Positions 15,166-15,469 of a stretch of DNA of 15,469 bases are shown one piece after another. A program made the translations under genes and the position numbers. How positions within the stretch are numbered: position 1 is the first letter of the stretch; each line of letters starts with the position of its first letter. The notes under the pieces are model-generated. The model saw only the letters and a program-made list of their open reading frames with translations, was not told the DNA's origin and made no database searches. Source of the DNA: Clostridia bacterium (lineage in GTDB: Bacteria > Bacillota_A > Clostridia > Oscillospirales > SIG627); assembly GCA_017508505.1 (NCBI GenBank), contig JAFVYT010000117.1, positions 1 to 15,469 of the forward strand. The letters are read 5' to 3'.

Positions 15166-15328
15166 GGCAAAGCCTTGTATATCATCCGCAGCTTGTCTGC
15201 GGTATATCATCAATGCGAAGCATTGCATCACATCAAGCTGCAGTTCATACAGCCTCCGGCTGATGATATGCGCCTACGGCGATGATATACACGCTGACGC
15301 GTGATGATATACCAAGCCTGCGGCTTGG
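15163..15328. repeat. Head-to-head array of GNA-loop minihairpins separated by TATATCATC
   Basis: Seven clear hairpins and one degenerate centre are packed in 166 bases. Plus-oriented units: CAAGGC-AAA-GCCTTG (15163-15177), CCGCAG-CTTGT-CTGCGG (15186-15202) and CAATGC-GAA-GCATTG (15211-15225). The spacer TATATCATC lies at 15178-15186 and 15203-15211 and a degenerate copy at 15226-15234. Minus-oriented units, read on the minus strand: CCAAGCC-GCA-GGCTTGG (15328-15312), CACGC-GTCA-GCGTG (15303-15290), CGCC-GTA-GGCG (15281-15271) and CAGCC-GGA-GGCTG (15262-15250). Their spacers are TATATCATC twice and CATATCATC once. The two half-arrays meet in a degenerate segment at about 15226-15249 containing CTGCAG. 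Stems differ between units while the fold, spacing and spacer are kept. It does not encode protein. I do not recognise it as a named repeat family. Confidence 0.88.
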
Positions 15329-15331
15329 ATA

Positions 15332-15374
15332 AAAAAAGAAGTAACTTTTGGTAGACAAAAGTTACTTCTTTTTT
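15332..15374. terminator. Terminator of tRNA-Ser, symmetric hairpin
   Basis: A 19-bp perfect stem (15332-15350 with 15356-15374) with loop GTAGA and A/T-rich outer arms. On the minus strand it follows the tRNA directly, its base overlapping the last A of the encoded CCA, and ends in a run of T's. Its arm symmetry means it would also stop plus-strand transcription coming out of the hairpin array. Confidence 0.88.
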
Positions 15375-15467
15375 GGCGGAGAAGCGGGGATTTGAACCCC
15401 GGCGCCAGAATAATCCGACCTAACGGTTTAGCAAACCGTCCCCTTCGACCTGCTTGGGTACTTCTCC
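15374..15467 (-). tRNA. tRNA-Ser (anticodon GCT, codons AGC/AGU)
   Basis: On the minus strand the molecule has a seven-base-pair acceptor stem GGAGAAG/CTTCTCC, discriminator G and an encoded CCA (15376-15374). The anticodon arm is ACGGT-TTGCTAA-ACCGT with GCT at 15432-15430. A long class II variable arm (GTCGGA/TCTGGC around TTAT, with G-T pairs) marks it as serine. The T arm is CGGGG-TTCAAAT-CCCCG. The gene is complete in the window, with two further bases at the edge; its promoter lies outside. Confidence 0.97.
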
Positions 15468-15469
15468 AA

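Noticed and set aside
15163..15328. CRISPR array
   Set aside because: The conserved part is only nine bases, the variable parts are themselves palindromes of 11-17 bases, and the orientation flips midway. CRISPR repeats and spacers are longer and keep one direction, and no cas gene is present.
15163..15328. Protein-coding or transposase gene remnant
   Set aside because: No open frame or protein similarity could be read across the array. The palindromic periodicity explains the sequence fully.
15332..15467. Phage or island attachment site at the tRNA 3' end
   Set aside because: No second copy of the tRNA 3' end and no integrase or recombinase is visible in the window. The adjacent hairpin is a normal terminator.

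Overview
The window reads as an ordinary chromosomal segment of a moderately GC-rich Firmicute, most likely an anaerobic gut Clostridia (Oscillospirales/Christensenellales-like). The evidence is the miaB-mutS-mutL gene order, a MutL of the endonuclease type with no MutH in the window, strong AGGAGG ribosome binding sites, sigma-A type promoters, and a hexosamine kinase of the gut NahK type. The genus is not identifiable from the sequence alone.

Layout. At 1-1124 lie the end of sucC and all of sucD (succinyl-CoA synthetase), closed by a hairpin terminator that also serves the convergent operon. At 1170-4795 on the minus strand is a three-gene operon: a peptidase-U32 family protein (probable RNA hydroxylase type), a YegS/BmrU lipid kinase and a membrane-anchored GT2 glycosyltransferase. 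The divergent intergenic region 4796-5013 carries promoters for both sides. At 5014-6219 is an AspT/YidE-type permease without the usual central TrkA-C domains, followed by a perfect terminator. At 6356-7435 is a NahK-like sugar kinase with its own promoter and terminator. At 7547-14122 is a four-gene operon: miaB (tRNA ms2i6A synthesis), mutS, mutL and a flavin-reductase family protein. It ends in a hairpin containing its last stop codon and the stop codon of the convergent alpha/beta hydrolase (14153-14893, minus). A tRNA-Ser(GCT) with its own terminator lies at the right edge (minus).

The part that ordinary annotation does not explain is 14950-15330. It holds an AT-rich stretch with an orphan minus-strand promoter, followed by a compact array of minihairpins (15163-15328). 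The hairpins are separated by the 9-mer TATATCATC, which flips to its reverse complement halfway along. Read in the unit's own orientation, four hairpins carry C-G-closed GNA triloops (GAA, GCA, GTA, GGA). Stems change while the fold and loop class are kept. This head-to-head structure resembles REP/BIME-type elements in architecture, but I do not recognise it as a named family. It is the best candidate here for something undescribed.

Four gene starts were moved from the longest reading frame to a start with a proper ribosome binding site: the U32 gene (GTG), nahK, miaB and the hydrolase. In the U32, miaB and hydrolase cases a promoter located independently supports the shorter form.
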